Shown here piece by piece: positions 7,811-20,100 of a stretch of DNA of 64,000 nt. Numbering within the stretch: the stretch's first letter is position 1; the number at the start of each line of letters is the position of its first letter. The DNA is taken from NCBI RefSeq assembly GCF_021602585.1, contig NZ_BQIP01000028.1, forward strand, positions 1-64,000, read 5' to 3'. The position numbers were made by a program, and so were the translations under genes. The stretch comes from Pseudomonas faucium (GTDB lineage Bacteria > Pseudomonadota > Gammaproteobacteria > Pseudomonadales > Pseudomonadaceae). The notes below the pieces were generated by a model, which was given only the letters and a program-made list of their open reading frames with translations, was not told the DNA's origin and searched no databases.

Positions 7811-8761
7811 ATGAGCCTACCGACCAGCAGCCCGAAGACCTCCCTGTCGTTTCGCCTGAGCAAGGCCGAAATGGTCCTGGTGTTCATCACCATGCTGTGG
7901 GGCGGCACCTTCCTGCTGGTGCACAACGTCATGACCGTCAGCGGCCCGATGTTCTTCGTCGGCCTGCGCTTTGCCGCGGCGGCCTTGTTCGTCGGCCTGG
8001 TGTCGGCGCGGGCACTGCCTGGGCTGACCTTCACCGAGCTCAAGGCCGGGGTGCTGATCGGCGTGACCATCATGCTCGGCTACGGCTTGCAGACCATGGG
8101 CCTGCAGACCATCAGCAGCAGCCAGTCGGCGTTCATCACCGCGCTCTACGTGCCGTTCGTGCCACTGTTGCAGTGGCTGGTACTGGGGCGCCGGCCAGGG
8201 CTGATGCCCAGCATCGGCATCTGCCTGGCGTTCATCGGCCTGATGCTGCTGGCCGGGCCACAGGGCGGCGCCCTGCATTTTAGTGAAGGCGAAGTGGTCA
8301 CCCTGGTCAGCGCCGTGGCCATCGCCGGCGAGATCATCCTCATCAGCCGCTACGCAGGCCAGGTCGATGTGCGCCGGGTGACCGTGGTGCAACTGGCCAC
8401 CGCCTCGTTGCTGGCGTTCCTGATGATCGTCCCGACCCAGGAGCGCCTCCCCGACTTCTCCTGGCTGTTGCTGCTCAGCGCGCTCGGCCTGGGAGCCATG
8501 AGCGCGGTGATCCAGGTGGCGATGAACTGGGCGCAGCAATCGGTATCGCCAACCCGCGCCACCCTGATCTACGCCGGGGAGCCGGTGTGGGCCGGGATTG
8601 TCGGGCGCATCGCCGGCGACCGCCTGCCCGGCGTGGCGCTGCTGGGCGGTGTGTTGATCGTGGTGGCCGTGGTGGTGAGCGAATTGAAGCTGCGCCGCAC
8701 CCGCGAGGCCAGCGAACCCGTCGAGATAGCGCACGATCAGGAACACGAAACCGGCCGGTAA
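7811..8761 (+). CDS. EamA/DMT-family exporter
   Basis: A ten-segment inner-membrane transporter of 316 residues made of two EamA repeats (first WGGTFLLVHNVMTVSGPMFFVGLRF, second GEIILISRYAGQ to AGEPVWAGIVGRIAGDRLP). It probably exports an amino acid or other metabolite, judged from the family and from the divergent XRE-cupin regulator. ATG 7811 is chosen; a GTG at 7799 would add four residues. The upstream TATA palindromes probably control it. The substrate is unknown. Confidence 0.8.
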   Translation: MSLPTSSPKTSLSFRLSKAEMVLVFITMLWGGTFLLVHNVMTVSGPMFFVGLRFAAAALFVGLVSARALPGLTFTELKAGVLIGVTIMLGYGLQTMGLQTISSSQSAFITALYVPFVPLLQWLVLGRRPGLMPSIGICLAFIGLMLLAGPQGGALHFSEGEVVTLVSAVAIAGEIILISRYAGQVDVRRVTVVQLATASLLAFLMIVPTQERLPDFSWLLLLSALGLGAMSAVIQVAMNWAQQSVSPTRATLIYAGEPVWAGIVGRIAGDRLPGVALLGGVLIVVAVVVSELKLRRTREASEPVEIAHDQEHETGR

Positions 8762-8910
8762 AGCGCGCAACTGCAGCTATGCTTTGTAAAAAACTGTTAT
8801 AAAAAAATGGCTTGTCACGCCATGTTTGTATGATTCTGCGACAGCTTGCGTGTTGGTGATCACCTGCTCGGCACGTATGATCCTTGCAAACCTTTCCAGA
8901 ATAGAACGCT

Positions 8911-11825
<2,915 letters not shown>

Positions 11826-11826
<1 letters not shown>

Positions 11827-12170
11827 TGGAAGAAGTCATAGCAGTCGCCATCGGTGTACTGGCCGCCTCCGGGGTGTGGTTGATCCTGCGCCCCCGCACC
11901 TACCAGGTAATCATGGGCCTATGCCTGCTGTCGTATGGGGTCAACCTGTTCATCTTCAGCATGGGCAGCCTGTTCATCGGCAAGGAGCCGATCATCAAGG
12001 AGGGCGTGACCCAGGACCTGCTGCACTACACCGACCCACTGCCCCAGGCCCTGGTGCTGACCGCGATCGTGATCAGCTTCGCCATGACCGCGTTGTTCCT
12101 GGTGGTATTGCTGGCATCGCGCGGCCTCACCGGCACCGACCATGTGGACGGCCGGGAGCGTGACGAATGA
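11826..12170 (+). CDS. mrpC: Mrp/Pha antiporter subunit C (NuoK-like)
   Basis: A 114-residue membrane protein with three predicted helices, homologous to complex I NuoK. Family features: IMGLCLLSYGVNLFIFSMG with the conserved polar face, and DPLPQALVLTAIVISFAMTALFLVVLL. The ATG begins on the last base of the subunit A stop codon (TGATG), so translation is coupled. An in-frame extension upstream is only the shadow of subunit A. Confidence 0.95.
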
Positions 12171-13846
12171 CAGGGATGAGTCAACTGATCGTCGCGCCCA
12201 TCCTGTTGCCGCTGCTGACCGCAGCGCTGATGTTGCTGCTGGGCGAGAAGCATCGCCAGCTCAAGGGGCGCCTCAACCTGCTGTCGACCTTCACCGGCCT
12301 GGCCATCGCCGTCAGCTTGCTGCTGTGGGTGCGCACCCAGGGGCAGGCAGAGTCGATTGGCGTTTACCTGCCGGGCAACTGGCCAGCGCCGTTCGGCATC
12401 GTACTGGTGCTCGACCACCTTTCGGCACTGCTGCTGACCCTGACCGGGGTCATCGGCCTCAGTGCATTGCTGTTTGCCCGCGCCCGCTGGGATAGCGCGG
12501 GCGCCAGCTTCCATGCCTTGTTCCAGATTCAGCTGATGGGCCTGTACGGGGCGTTTCTCACTGCCGACCTGTTCAACCTGTTCGTGTTCTTCGAGGTACT
12601 GCTGGCAGCCTCGTATGGCCTGTTGCTGCATGGTTCGGGCCGGGCACGGGTGCGAGCAGGCCTGCACTACATCGCCATCAACCTGTTCGCCTCCTCCTTG
12701 TTCCTGATCGGCGCCGCCATGCTCTATGGCGTGACCGGCACGCTCAACATGGCTGACCTGGCGTTGAAGATCCCGCTGGTGCCGGAAGCCGACCGCGGCC
12801 TGCTGCATGCCGGCGCCGCGGTGCTGGCCATGGCGTTCCTGGTCAAGGCCGGGATCTGGCCACTGAACTTCTGGCTGGTGCCGGCCTATGCCTCGGCCAG
12901 CGCACCGGTTGCCGCGCTGTTCGCGATCATGACCAAGGTTGGCCTGTATGCCGTGCTGCGCTTGTGGACCCTGCTGTTCTCCGGGCAGGCAGGTGCCTCC
13001 GCGCATTTCGGCGGGCAATGGCTGGTGTATGGCGGCCTCGCCACCCTGGCCGTCGCGGCGCTGTCGATACTTGCAGCCCAGCGCCTGGAGCGCATGGCCG
13101 CTCTGAGCATCCTGGTCTCCGCCGGCACCCTGCTCGGCGCCATCGGTTTCGCCCAGCCCGCCCTGACCGGCGCGGCGCTGTTCTACCTGGTGAACTCGAC
13201 CCTGGCACTGTGCGCGCTGTTTTTGCTCGCCGAGCTGGTCGAGCGCTCGCGCTCGGCCAACGAAGCGCCGCTGGATGACGAAGAGGACGCCATGCCGTCG
13301 CCGCTCGAGTCCTTGCACCCGCCCAAGGGCATCAACCTGGACGACGAGCAAAAGGCGGTGATCGGGCAGATCATCCCCTGGACGATGGCCTTCCTGGGCC
13401 TGAGCTTCATTGCCTGCGCCCTGCTGATCATCGGCATGCCGCCGCTGTCGGGCTTCGTCGGCAAACTGAACCTGATCAGCGCATTGTTCAACCCGCTAGG
13501 GCTGGGTGTTGCCGCCGAGCAACCGCTGCCTGCCGCGGGCTGGGGCCTGGTGGCCTTGCTGGTGCTGTCGGGCATGGCCTCGCTGATTGCCTTCGGCCGC
13601 GTGGGCATCCAGCGCTTCTGGAAGCCTGAAGAGCGGCCTTCGCCGGTTTTGCGCCGTTATGAATGCCTGCCGATCGTGATCCTGCTGGGCCTGTGCATCA
13701 TCCTCAGCTTCAGGGCCGAGCCGTTGCTGCGCTACACCCAGGACACCGCCGCCAGCCTGCAGACGCCCGAGCGCTATATCGAAGCGGTGATGGCTGCACG
13801 CCCCATCCCGGGCCCGACCACCCTCGACGAACAGGTGCAGCCATGA
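12167..13846 (+). CDS. mrpD: Mrp/Pha antiporter subunit D (NuoN/NuoM-like)
   Basis: A 559-residue membrane protein with about 14 helices, the second proton-pumping-type subunit. The antiporter core includes LFNLFVFFEVLLAASYGLLLHG, VKAGIWPLNFWLVPAYASASAPVAALFAIMTKVGLYA and the PPLSGFVGKLNLI segment. An acidic cytoplasmic loop (NEAPLDDEEDAMPSPLESLHPP region, near residue 370) interrupts the C-terminal half. Start overlaps the stop of subunit C by four bases. Confidence 0.95.
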   Translation: MTGMSQLIVAPILLPLLTAALMLLLGEKHRQLKGRLNLLSTFTGLAIAVSLLLWVRTQGQAESIGVYLPGNWPAPFGIVLVLDHLSALLLTLTGVIGLSALLFARARWDSAGASFHALFQIQLMGLYGAFLTADLFNLFVFFEVLLAASYGLLLHGSGRARVRAGLHYIAINLFASSLFLIGAAMLYGVTGTLNMADLALKIPLVPEADRGLLHAGAAVLAMAFLVKAGIWPLNFWLVPAYASASAPVAALFAIMTKVGLYAVLRLWTLLFSGQAGASAHFGGQWLVYGGLATLAVAALSILAAQRLERMAALSILVSAGTLLGAIGFAQPALTGAALFYLVNSTLALCALFLLAELVERSRSANEAPLDDEEDAMPSPLESLHPPKGINLDDEQKAVIGQIIPWTMAFLGLSFIACALLIIGMPPLSGFVGKLNLISALFNPLGLGVAAEQPLPAAGWGLVALLVLSGMASLIAFGRVGIQRFWKPEERPSPVLRRYECLPIVILLGLCIILSFRAEPLLRYTQDTAASLQTPERYIEAVMAARPIPGPTTLDEQVQP

Positions 13847-14331
13847 GCCGATTGTTCCCTGCTCCGCTGCTGTCCGTCGCGCTGTTCGGCTTGTGGTTGC
13901 TGATGAACTTGTCGGTCAGCCCTGGCAACGTGCTGCTGGCCGCCGCATTGGCGGTACTGGCCCCGCTGCTGATGGCGCCATTGCGGCCACAACGCGCCCA
14001 TGTGCGCCGGCCGCTGGTGATCGCCAAGCTGATCGCCCGCGTCGGTATCGATGTGATCGTGTCCAACCTGCTGGTCGCCCGTGGCGTACTGCGGGCCGGC
14101 AAGCAAGCGCCGCGCTCGGCGTTCGTGCACATCCCGCTCGACCTGCACGACGCCCACGGCCTGGCCGCGCTGTCGATGATCACCACCGTGGTGCCTGGCA
14201 CCGTCTGGTCCGAGCTGGCCCTGGACCGCAGCGTCCTGCTATTGCACGTGTTCGACCTGGAAGACGAAGCGGCCTTCATCGAGCACTTCAAACACACTTA
14301 CGAACGCCCGCTGATGGAGATTTTCGAATGA
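13843..14331 (+). CDS. mrpE: Mrp/Pha antiporter subunit E
   Basis: A 162-residue subunit with two N-terminal membrane helices (about residues 5-50), a short helix and a cytoplasmic domain ending in HTYERPLMEIFE. The motif HGLAALSMITTVVPGTVWSELALDRSVLLLHVFD is typical of MnhE/PhaE. The ATG overlaps the end of mrpD (ATGA). An in-frame upstream extension is a shadow of mrpD. Confidence 0.93.
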   Translation: MSRLFPAPLLSVALFGLWLLMNLSVSPGNVLLAAALAVLAPLLMAPLRPQRAHVRRPLVIAKLIARVGIDVIVSNLLVARGVLRAGKQAPRSAFVHIPLDLHDAHGLAALSMITTVVPGTVWSELALDRSVLLLHVFDLEDEAAFIEHFKHTYERPLMEIFE

Positions 14332-14606
14332 CAGGCCTGCTCGCCAACGCAGTCCTCGCCAGCCTGTTCATCTTCGCCCTGGCCATGGGCCTGGCGCTGA
14401 TCCGGGTGTTTCGCGGCCCGTCCGCCCAGGACCGGGTGCTGGCACTGGACTACCTGTACATCCTGGGCATGCTGATGATGCTGGTGCTGGGCATTCGCTA
14501 TGCCAGTGACACCTACTTCGAGGGCGCTCTGCTCATTGCACTGTTCGGCTTCGTCGGCTCATTCGCCCTGGCCAAGTTCCTGCTGCGCGGCGAGGTGATC
14601 GAATGA
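14328..14606 (+). CDS. mrpF: Mrp/Pha antiporter subunit F
   Basis: A 92-residue protein with three membrane helices, of the MnhF/PhaF type: ALIRVFRGPSAQDRVLALDYL followed by the helix LGMLMMLVLGIRYASDTYFEGALLIALFGFVG. It overlaps both neighbours by ATGA junctions, so its stoichiometry is set by coupled translation. Confidence 0.93.
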   Translation: MTGLLANAVLASLFIFALAMGLALIRVFRGPSAQDRVLALDYLYILGMLMMLVLGIRYASDTYFEGALLIALFGFVGSFALAKFLLRGEVIE

Positions 14607-14968
14607 GCCAGGCCCTTGAACTGCCGTTCTGGCTGGAGCTGGTGACGGCGGCACTGCTGTTGATTGGCAGCCTGTTCGCCCTGGTCGGTGCGATCGGGCT
14701 GGTGCGCCTGAAGGACTACTTCCAGCGCATGCACCCGCCGGCGCTGGCCTCGACCATCGGCGCCTGGTGCGTTGCGCTGGCGTCGATCCTGTATTTTTCG
14801 TGGCTCAAGCAAAGCCCGGTGCTGCACGCCTGGCTGATACCTATCCTGCTGTCGATCACCGTACCGGTGACCACGCTGCTGCTGGCGCGTGCAGCGCTGT
14901 TTCGCAAGCGCATGGCCAAGGAGCCGGTACCCGATGAAACCAGCAGCGGCGGCCATCGCGGTAACTGA
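14603..14968 (+). CDS. mrpG: Mrp/Pha antiporter subunit G
   Basis: A 121-residue protein with three membrane helices and the MnhG/PhaG signature GAIGLVRLKDYFQRMHPPALASTIGAWCV. It is the last gene of the six-gene operon A(B)-C-D-E-F-G, the usual content of group 2 Mrp systems with A and B fused. A hydrophilic C-terminal tail of about 20 residues is not conserved. A stem-loop at 14977-14998 follows. Confidence 0.93.
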   Translation: MSQALELPFWLELVTAALLLIGSLFALVGAIGLVRLKDYFQRMHPPALASTIGAWCVALASILYFSWLKQSPVLHAWLIPILLSITVPVTTLLLARAALFRKRMAKEPVPDETSSGGHRGN

Positions 14969-14976
14969 GTGACGCT

Positions 14977-14998
14977 CGCCTCACTGCTGGGTGAGGCG
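14977..14998. terminator. Bidirectional stem-loop between mrpG and convergent gene
   Basis: An 8-bp perfect stem CGCCTCAC/GTGAGGCG with a 6-base loop lies between the converging mrpG and the 70-residue gene, covering the stop codon of the latter. There is no T-run on either strand, so it may be a weak or Rho-assisted terminator or an RNA 3'-end stabiliser. Confidence 0.5.
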
Positions 14999-15193
14999 CT
15001 GCAGCTCCCGTCGCACCATTGCCGCATAGGGCGGCGGGGTAAGCTGGTACAACTGTGCGGCCACCCAGCTCAACCAGGCGCCTTGCAGCGCTTCACGCCG
15101 AGCCAGCAGGGCTTCGGCCTGGGCTGTCGCCTGCGCCTGGTACTGCCGATGAAACGCGGCACGGCTGCCGGTTTCCTCGCCTGGCTCGCTCAT
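14981..15193 (-). CDS. Small unknown protein (70 aa)
   Basis: A 70-residue protein, probably one long helix, rich in Ala, Gln and Arg (AAFHRQYQAQATAQAEALLARREALQGAWLSWVAAQLYQL). The ATG overlaps the stop of the upstream 176-residue gene by four bases, so it is translationally coupled, which is the main reason to accept it. No signal or domain is seen. Perhaps a partner of the upstream protein. Confidence 0.6.
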   Translation of the reverse strand: MSEPGEETGSRAAFHRQYQAQATAQAEALLARREALQGAWLSWVAAQLYQLTPPPYAAMVRRELQRLTQQ

Positions 15194-15720
15194 TCACTGG
15201 CCTTGAAAGTGGTCAGTTCGCCCTTGCGCCATTTCGCGACCTTGCCGGTAACCGCCTTGAGCAGCTTGCCCAAGCCTTCCTGCACTTGCTGCTGGGCCGC
15301 GAACACCAGCATCACGCCCTGGCCTTCACGGAAGACGATGCCCTCACCTTCAGGTACCGAAACAAAGGCATAGTCGCCTACGCCGTAGACATTGAGCTTG
15401 ATCTCGCGAAAGCGCATTTCCAACTTGCCGCCTTCGCGGCTGGGCAATACGGCTGCACGGAAATGATCCCCTACCTTCAACTCCAGGCGCTGCTTGTCAT
15501 CGACAACCAATGCGCTATCGGTATCGATTTCGGCCATGTACAGGCCTTCGGGGTTTTGTTCGGTGACATATATGAAACGGCCTTGAAACAGCTTGGCCAA
15601 CTTACCGCGCAAGTCGCCAAGTGCAAACAAGGCGTGGGTATCCAGTGTACTGACTGCCAATGAAGTAATCCTCAAACCGGTGACATCCGCCCTCACTCGG
15701 GCTCGGTGAAGTGCGGCCAT
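15190..15720 (-). CDS. Conserved-looking unknown protein (176 aa)
   Basis: A soluble-looking protein of 176 residues without signal or membrane segment. It appears beta-rich in the middle (FIYVTEQNPEGLYMAEIDTDSALVVDDKQRLELKVGDHFRAAVLP, then EMRFREIKLNVYGVGDYAFVSVPEGEGIVFREGQGVMLVF) and basic at the C-terminus. Coding character and the coupled downstream gene support it. I do not recognise the family. The N-terminal 20 residues may belong to an over-long start. Confidence 0.65.
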   Translation of the reverse strand: MAALHRARVRADVTGLRITSLAVSTLDTHALFALGDLRGKLAKLFQGRFIYVTEQNPEGLYMAEIDTDSALVVDDKQRLELKVGDHFRAAVLPSREGGKLEMRFREIKLNVYGVGDYAFVSVPEGEGIVFREGQGVMLVFAAQQQVQEGLGKLLKAVTGKVAKWRKGELTTFKASE

Positions 15721-16020
15721 TGCAATTCGATAGGCGAAAAAGAGTAATGAACCGAAGCGCGAAACGTCTGTGCCTGCTAGCGATACAGCACGCAGGAATC
15801 CTTACACACGCATGTCAGACATGGGCTTTGTACAGCCGTTCGACCTATTCCCTGAACGGAATAGCGTAATGCCTGACAATAAATCCGCCAGAAAGAGGCG
15901 ATGGATACGGCAGACCCCCGGCAGATCGGGCGCGGCATCCATGAGCGCATTAGCGGGGATTAAATATGCACGAAAACACCGAAATCCGTCGAGCGCTAAA
16001 AGGCATTTATTCATCGAGGC
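15721..16020. other. Intergenic stretch without a supported gene
   Basis: About 300 bp with no convincing coding region on either strand. A 70-codon minus-strand frame (15802-16014) lacks a ribosome site and has an unlikely composition. AT content is somewhat higher than around it, and the sequence probably holds the promoter of the 176-residue gene. Confidence 0.5.
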
Positions 16021-16218
16021 TCAAGCAGCGTGGCCCTTGTGCAATTGCTGCAACCAGGCTGCCTGACACTCAAGCGCCTCTTCGCGAGTGGCAAATGCCG
16101 TACCACGGCGCTCGCCATTGACCAGCACCACCCAGCAAATGCGCTTGCCCAACGCCTGCAGCGTTGCCGGTACACCCGTACCGATCATCACGGCCACATC
16201 GACTCGGCTATTCATCAT
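16021..16218 (-). CDS. Small unknown protein (65 aa)
   Basis: A 65-residue protein: a hydrophobic N-terminal half (VDVAVMIGTGVPATLQAL, KRICWVVLVNGERRG) and an amphipathic C-terminal helix (TREEALECQAAWLQQLHKG). A good ribosome site (GGAGGG) lies seven bases before the ATG. The layout resembles small Pseudomonas proteins in which a two-strand sheet precedes a helix. No function is assigned. Confidence 0.6.
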   Translation of the reverse strand: MMNSRVDVAVMIGTGVPATLQALGKRICWVVLVNGERRGTAFATREEALECQAAWLQQLHKGHAA

Positions 16219-16344
16219 TCCCTCCGGAATATAATTAGCACCCTAACGATGTCGTCATGATACGCCCGCCAGGCGGGGATAAACAGCGCATTGCGGTACA
16301 GCAGCGTTACACGCCAAGCAATAAACCCCAGGCACAAGAAACGC

Positions 16345-16373
16345 AAAAAGCCCCACGGACTGCTCCGTGGGGC
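16345..16373 (-). terminator. Rho-independent terminator of dksA2
   Basis: A 10-bp GC-rich perfect stem (GCCCCACGGA/TCCGTGGGGC) with a 4-base loop is followed, reading on the minus strand, by five T residues. It lies about 20 bp after the dksA2 stop codon. Confidence 0.9.
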
Positions 16374-16391
16374 TTGGCACACCGCGCGCGG

Positions 16392-16796
16392 TCAGACCTG
16401 GCGCTGGTGGCGGTCGAGCTGCTCGTGACGTTCCTGCGCTTCGATGCAGTACTTGGTGGTCGGGCTGATCAGCAGGCGCTTCAGGCCGATCGGCTCACCG
16501 CTGTCGTCGCACCAGCCAAAGCTCTCGTCGCTGATACGGTCCAGGGCCATCTCGAGCTGCGGCAGCAGACGCTGGTCGCGATCAATGGCGTTGACCAGCC
16601 AGCTGCGCTCTTCTTCGACCGAAGCCACGTCGGCAGGGTCCGACGGGGTGTCCAGGCCTTCGATGGTGGCGCGGCTCAGCTCGATGCGTTCATGGGTTTC
16701 GACTTTCATCGCCTGCAGCAAGGCAGTGAAAAATGCCAGCTGATCAGCGTTCATGTAGTCATCGGCCGACATGGCCAGCAACTGTTCCTTGGTCAT
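16392..16796 (-). CDS. dksA2: DksA2, zinc-free paralogue of the RNA polymerase secondary-channel factor DksA
   Basis: A 134-residue protein, the length of P. aeruginosa DksA2. The coiled-coil tip has the DxxDxA motif (Asp53, Asp56, Ala58) that works in the RNA polymerase secondary channel with ppGpp. The globular end keeps only two cysteines (Cys96 in WCDDSG, Cys117 in TTKYC) instead of the four zinc ligands of DksA, the mark of the zinc-independent form that replaces DksA under zinc starvation. ATG 16796 matches the family start (MTKEQLLAMS). I saw no clear Zur site upstream, although the P. aeruginosa gene is Zur-controlled. Confidence 0.9.
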   Translation of the reverse strand: MTKEQLLAMSADDYMNADQLAFFTALLQAMKVETHERIELSRATIEGLDTPSDPADVASVEEERSWLVNAIDRDQRLLPQLEMALDRISDESFGWCDDSGEPIGLKRLLISPTTKYCIEAQERHEQLDRHQRQV

Positions 16797-16840
16797 CGAT
16801 TTCTCTATGAAAAAATGTGCATTTGGGCGATTCGGGTGCC

Positions 16841-16860
16841 GCCCAGGCTTCGGCCTGGGC
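16841..16860. other. UUCG-capped hairpin upstream of dksA2
   Basis: A perfect 8-bp stem GCCCAGGC/GCCTGGGC closes on TTCG as read on the plus strand, a very stable tetraloop context. It lies 45 bp upstream of dksA2 and may fall in its 5' leader (loop CGAA on that strand). There is no T-run, so it is not a standard terminator. Confidence 0.5.
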
Positions 16861-17113
16861 AACGGAATTCTTCAAGCGCCAACCGGCACTCTTTTACAGG
16901 GGGCGGCAGTCTAAGGCGCCACGTCGCCAGGGGCAACACCAATAAAGAAGGAAATGACCGAAATGACCGGGTTTCCCCCTGCCACCCGTCATTTCCCGCC
17001 TGATCGGAGCAATGGCCCGGGCCGGCACGAATACCGGGCAGTACCCCGGTAGCCCCCGCCCCTGCTGCATGAACGGCCCAATGGCGGCCTTGCCACCAGC
17101 CGAGAGTGCCATC

Positions 17114-20100
17114 ATGCCGACATCCCAAAATCCATCACGCAGCCCCAGGCTGCCTTGCGCAGTCGCCAGAAAATTCCTCCGCCGCCCGGCCTTGTTCGAC
17201 GTTGCCAACCAGCTGCTGCTGGAGGTGTGGCCGGCCTATCAGCTGGGCAACTCGCAAGACCCGGCCAGCCTGCAACTGGCCAGTTTCGGCCCGGTGCCGG
17301 GCGTGGCCTACGTGCGCCCGCTGTACGAAGTGCTGGTGGAGCGGTTTTGCATGCGCGCCACGCTCAACCTGACCCCGGGCGAGGATGTGGTGTGCAAGGC
17401 GCAGACCATCGACCCGGACCTCCCTGTACCCATAGACCTCCCCCAGCTCGAAGCACTGCTCAACGACAGCGGCCCGCTGCTGCTCGACAAGTATTGCGAA
17501 GCCATCGTCGATTACTGGGGCGAGGCCGACAGCAGCGGCGAAACGCCCTGGCTGTGGTTCGCTCACTACCTGCAGGGGTTGCTGCGCAGCGCCACGGATC
17601 AAGTCATCGCCCTCGATCGGGTGCCAGCCGCCCACGCCACGCTGCAGGCACTCTCCAAGGGGCCAGCGGAACTTGAAGACCTGCTCGAACTCAGTGCAGC
17701 CCAAGGCATAACCCTGCAGACGCTGGCCTCGAATTTTTCCGCCGACTGGCAACTGGACCCAAGCCTTGCCAGCGCCCTGCTGATCGAACGGGCCGAAGCG
17801 TCCGGCCGCCCACCCTTCACCTTGCTGTTCACCCCGGCCGGCCGCTTGCTGTCCTACCCCTCCCGCGAACGGCTGCTGGAGGCCATCCGCCAGTACTGGC
17901 CAGCCATCCTCGCCAGTGCGCCGCCCCAGGTGAAGATCAACACGCCAGACCGCCCACTGTTCCAGGCCCTGGCGCTCAACCTGCTGCAGGAGTTGCTCGA
18001 AAGCATAGAAGTGGCCGCTACGGCATTTCATGACCAGAACAGCGCAGAACGCCTCGCCGATGCGCTGGACCGCCTGACCTCCCTGACACAGCTGTGCAGC
18101 GTGAATGACCAGGCCGCCCACGCGGCACTGTTCGATCAGTTGCCAGGCTGGGTGCGCCAGGGCGACCCTCGGTCGCTGATCGTGTACAGCACCATGCTGA
18201 CCGACGTCGCACGCAGCAGTGCCGAAGCCGAAGGCAAGAGTTGGCTGGACGGCGTACCCAGCGCACAGGCCTTCGCCTGCGAGCGCCTAACCAGCCTGAT
18301 CCGCCGCGACCACCCCGACACGCCAGTGGATCCGGCCACTGTTCAGGTGATCAACCACCAGACCACCGCCACCGCCATCTCGGTTGGCGGCCAGATCATC
18401 AGCGATGGCGCCAGCGTAGCGGTCACCTTCAGCCTGGCGCAGCTGGCGATCGCCAACCTGGGCCTGCTCAAACCCGGCCGGGTGACCCTGGAGACCACCG
18501 ATGGCCAAGCCATTCCAGGCTGGCTCGACACTGCGGCGCTGCAAAGGCTCATCACCGAAGCCGACATCGGCGCCACCTACCCCAAACGGCTGCAAGCACT
18601 GCTGCTCGATAACCCGCAACAACGCAGCGCCCGCGAGCAGCGGCTCGCAGCACAACTGCGCACGCAACTGCCTGCACAGGTGATGACCCATCACCTGCAG
18701 CACAACAAGCCAACCCTGCAAGCGCTGACCGCCGTGCAGCACGTGTTCTCCCCCATGGTCGACGACCAGAGCCACTGGGTACTGCGCCCGCTCGGCCTGC
18801 TGCGCAGCCTCGATGCGCAGCCCGACCATCCGCACAATGCCTGGCTGATCGAAAACGATGACTCGGCCACGGCGTGCTGCCTGTTATACCGCCCGCTGCA
18901 CCGCGAACCGCTCGTGGAATTCAGTGATCGCCTGGCGTTACTGGTGGCCATCAGCGAGCCTGGCGACCTGCAGGACGACATCCTGCACCGCCTGCCTGAA
19001 GAGGACCGGCGCATCTATGCCCATGGCGGCTTTCTGCAGCCGCACCTGTTCCACCCGCTGGATGACGACTGGGCGGTGCCGTTGTTCACCCCGGCGCCGG
19101 TGACGCTGGCGCGCGAAACACCGGTTGCCGAAGCCGCCCCTGCCATCTACCAGGCCTGCGTCGAGGAAACCTTGCGCAACTTCAAGGCCCAGTCGGCCAG
19201 CAGCGACGAAACCCGCTGGCAACGTTGGGAGACGCTGGGGTGGCTGTTGCTCAACAGCGTGCTGCCGTTCGTCGAAGGGCCGATCGCCGAAGCCGCCTGG
19301 CTGGTGCAGATGGAAACAGCCCTTGCGCAGCTGGTCGATGACAGCGACCCGCCGGGCGATCGCAGCGCAGCGTGGATCGAGCTGCTGGTGAATGTCGCCC
19401 TGCTGATCTTCAGCCACGCAATGGCCCGCCTCGACGAACAGAATCCACTGGATATTGCCCTGGCCCACACCCCGACAGCACCCGCGCTGCCAGCCCCCGT
19501 GGTGGTCACCGGCATGAGCGAGGCTCAGGTCGAATTCGCCTGGACGCACCCCACGCTCAAACTCGACAGCCACCAGGCCAAGGCCCTCGCCCACATGCAG
19601 GTGGCCATTTCGCCCACGCTGCTGGGCACGCCAATCCCATCCGGGCCAATGCGCGGCCTTTTCCTGCATCAGGACCAGCTATGGGTTCGCCTGCAGGGCC
19701 AGACCTTCAAGGTCAAGCTCGACCCACAAAGCGAGCGGCTGCGCATCGTGGGCGACGACCAGGCGCTCGGCCCCTGGCTCAGGCGCGACGAGGTAAACCG
19801 CTGGCAACTGGACCTGAGGCTGCGCCTGCGCGGCGGCATGCCGCTGTCGAAACGAGTCGCCAAACTGCAGGAAGAACGCCGGAAAACCTCCGAACAATTG
19901 CTCAAGCGTGTGGCGGACGACTCAAAAAGCATCACCGAACAACTGCCCACCGTGCGCAAAGTCCACGCCCTGGGGCAGCGCTCGGACGATGCGCGGGTGT
20001 TGCGCAGTTGCCTGGAAAAGCTGCGGACGTTCGAGACGTTCGTGGCCGAGCATGTCGAGCGACTGCATGAGGCGAATGCACAAGCCCCCCTTCCCGACTA

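Noticed and set aside
15802-16014. 70-codon minus-strand frame between two small genes
   Set aside because: No ribosome site, unlikely composition, and overlapping equally poor frames on the plus strand.
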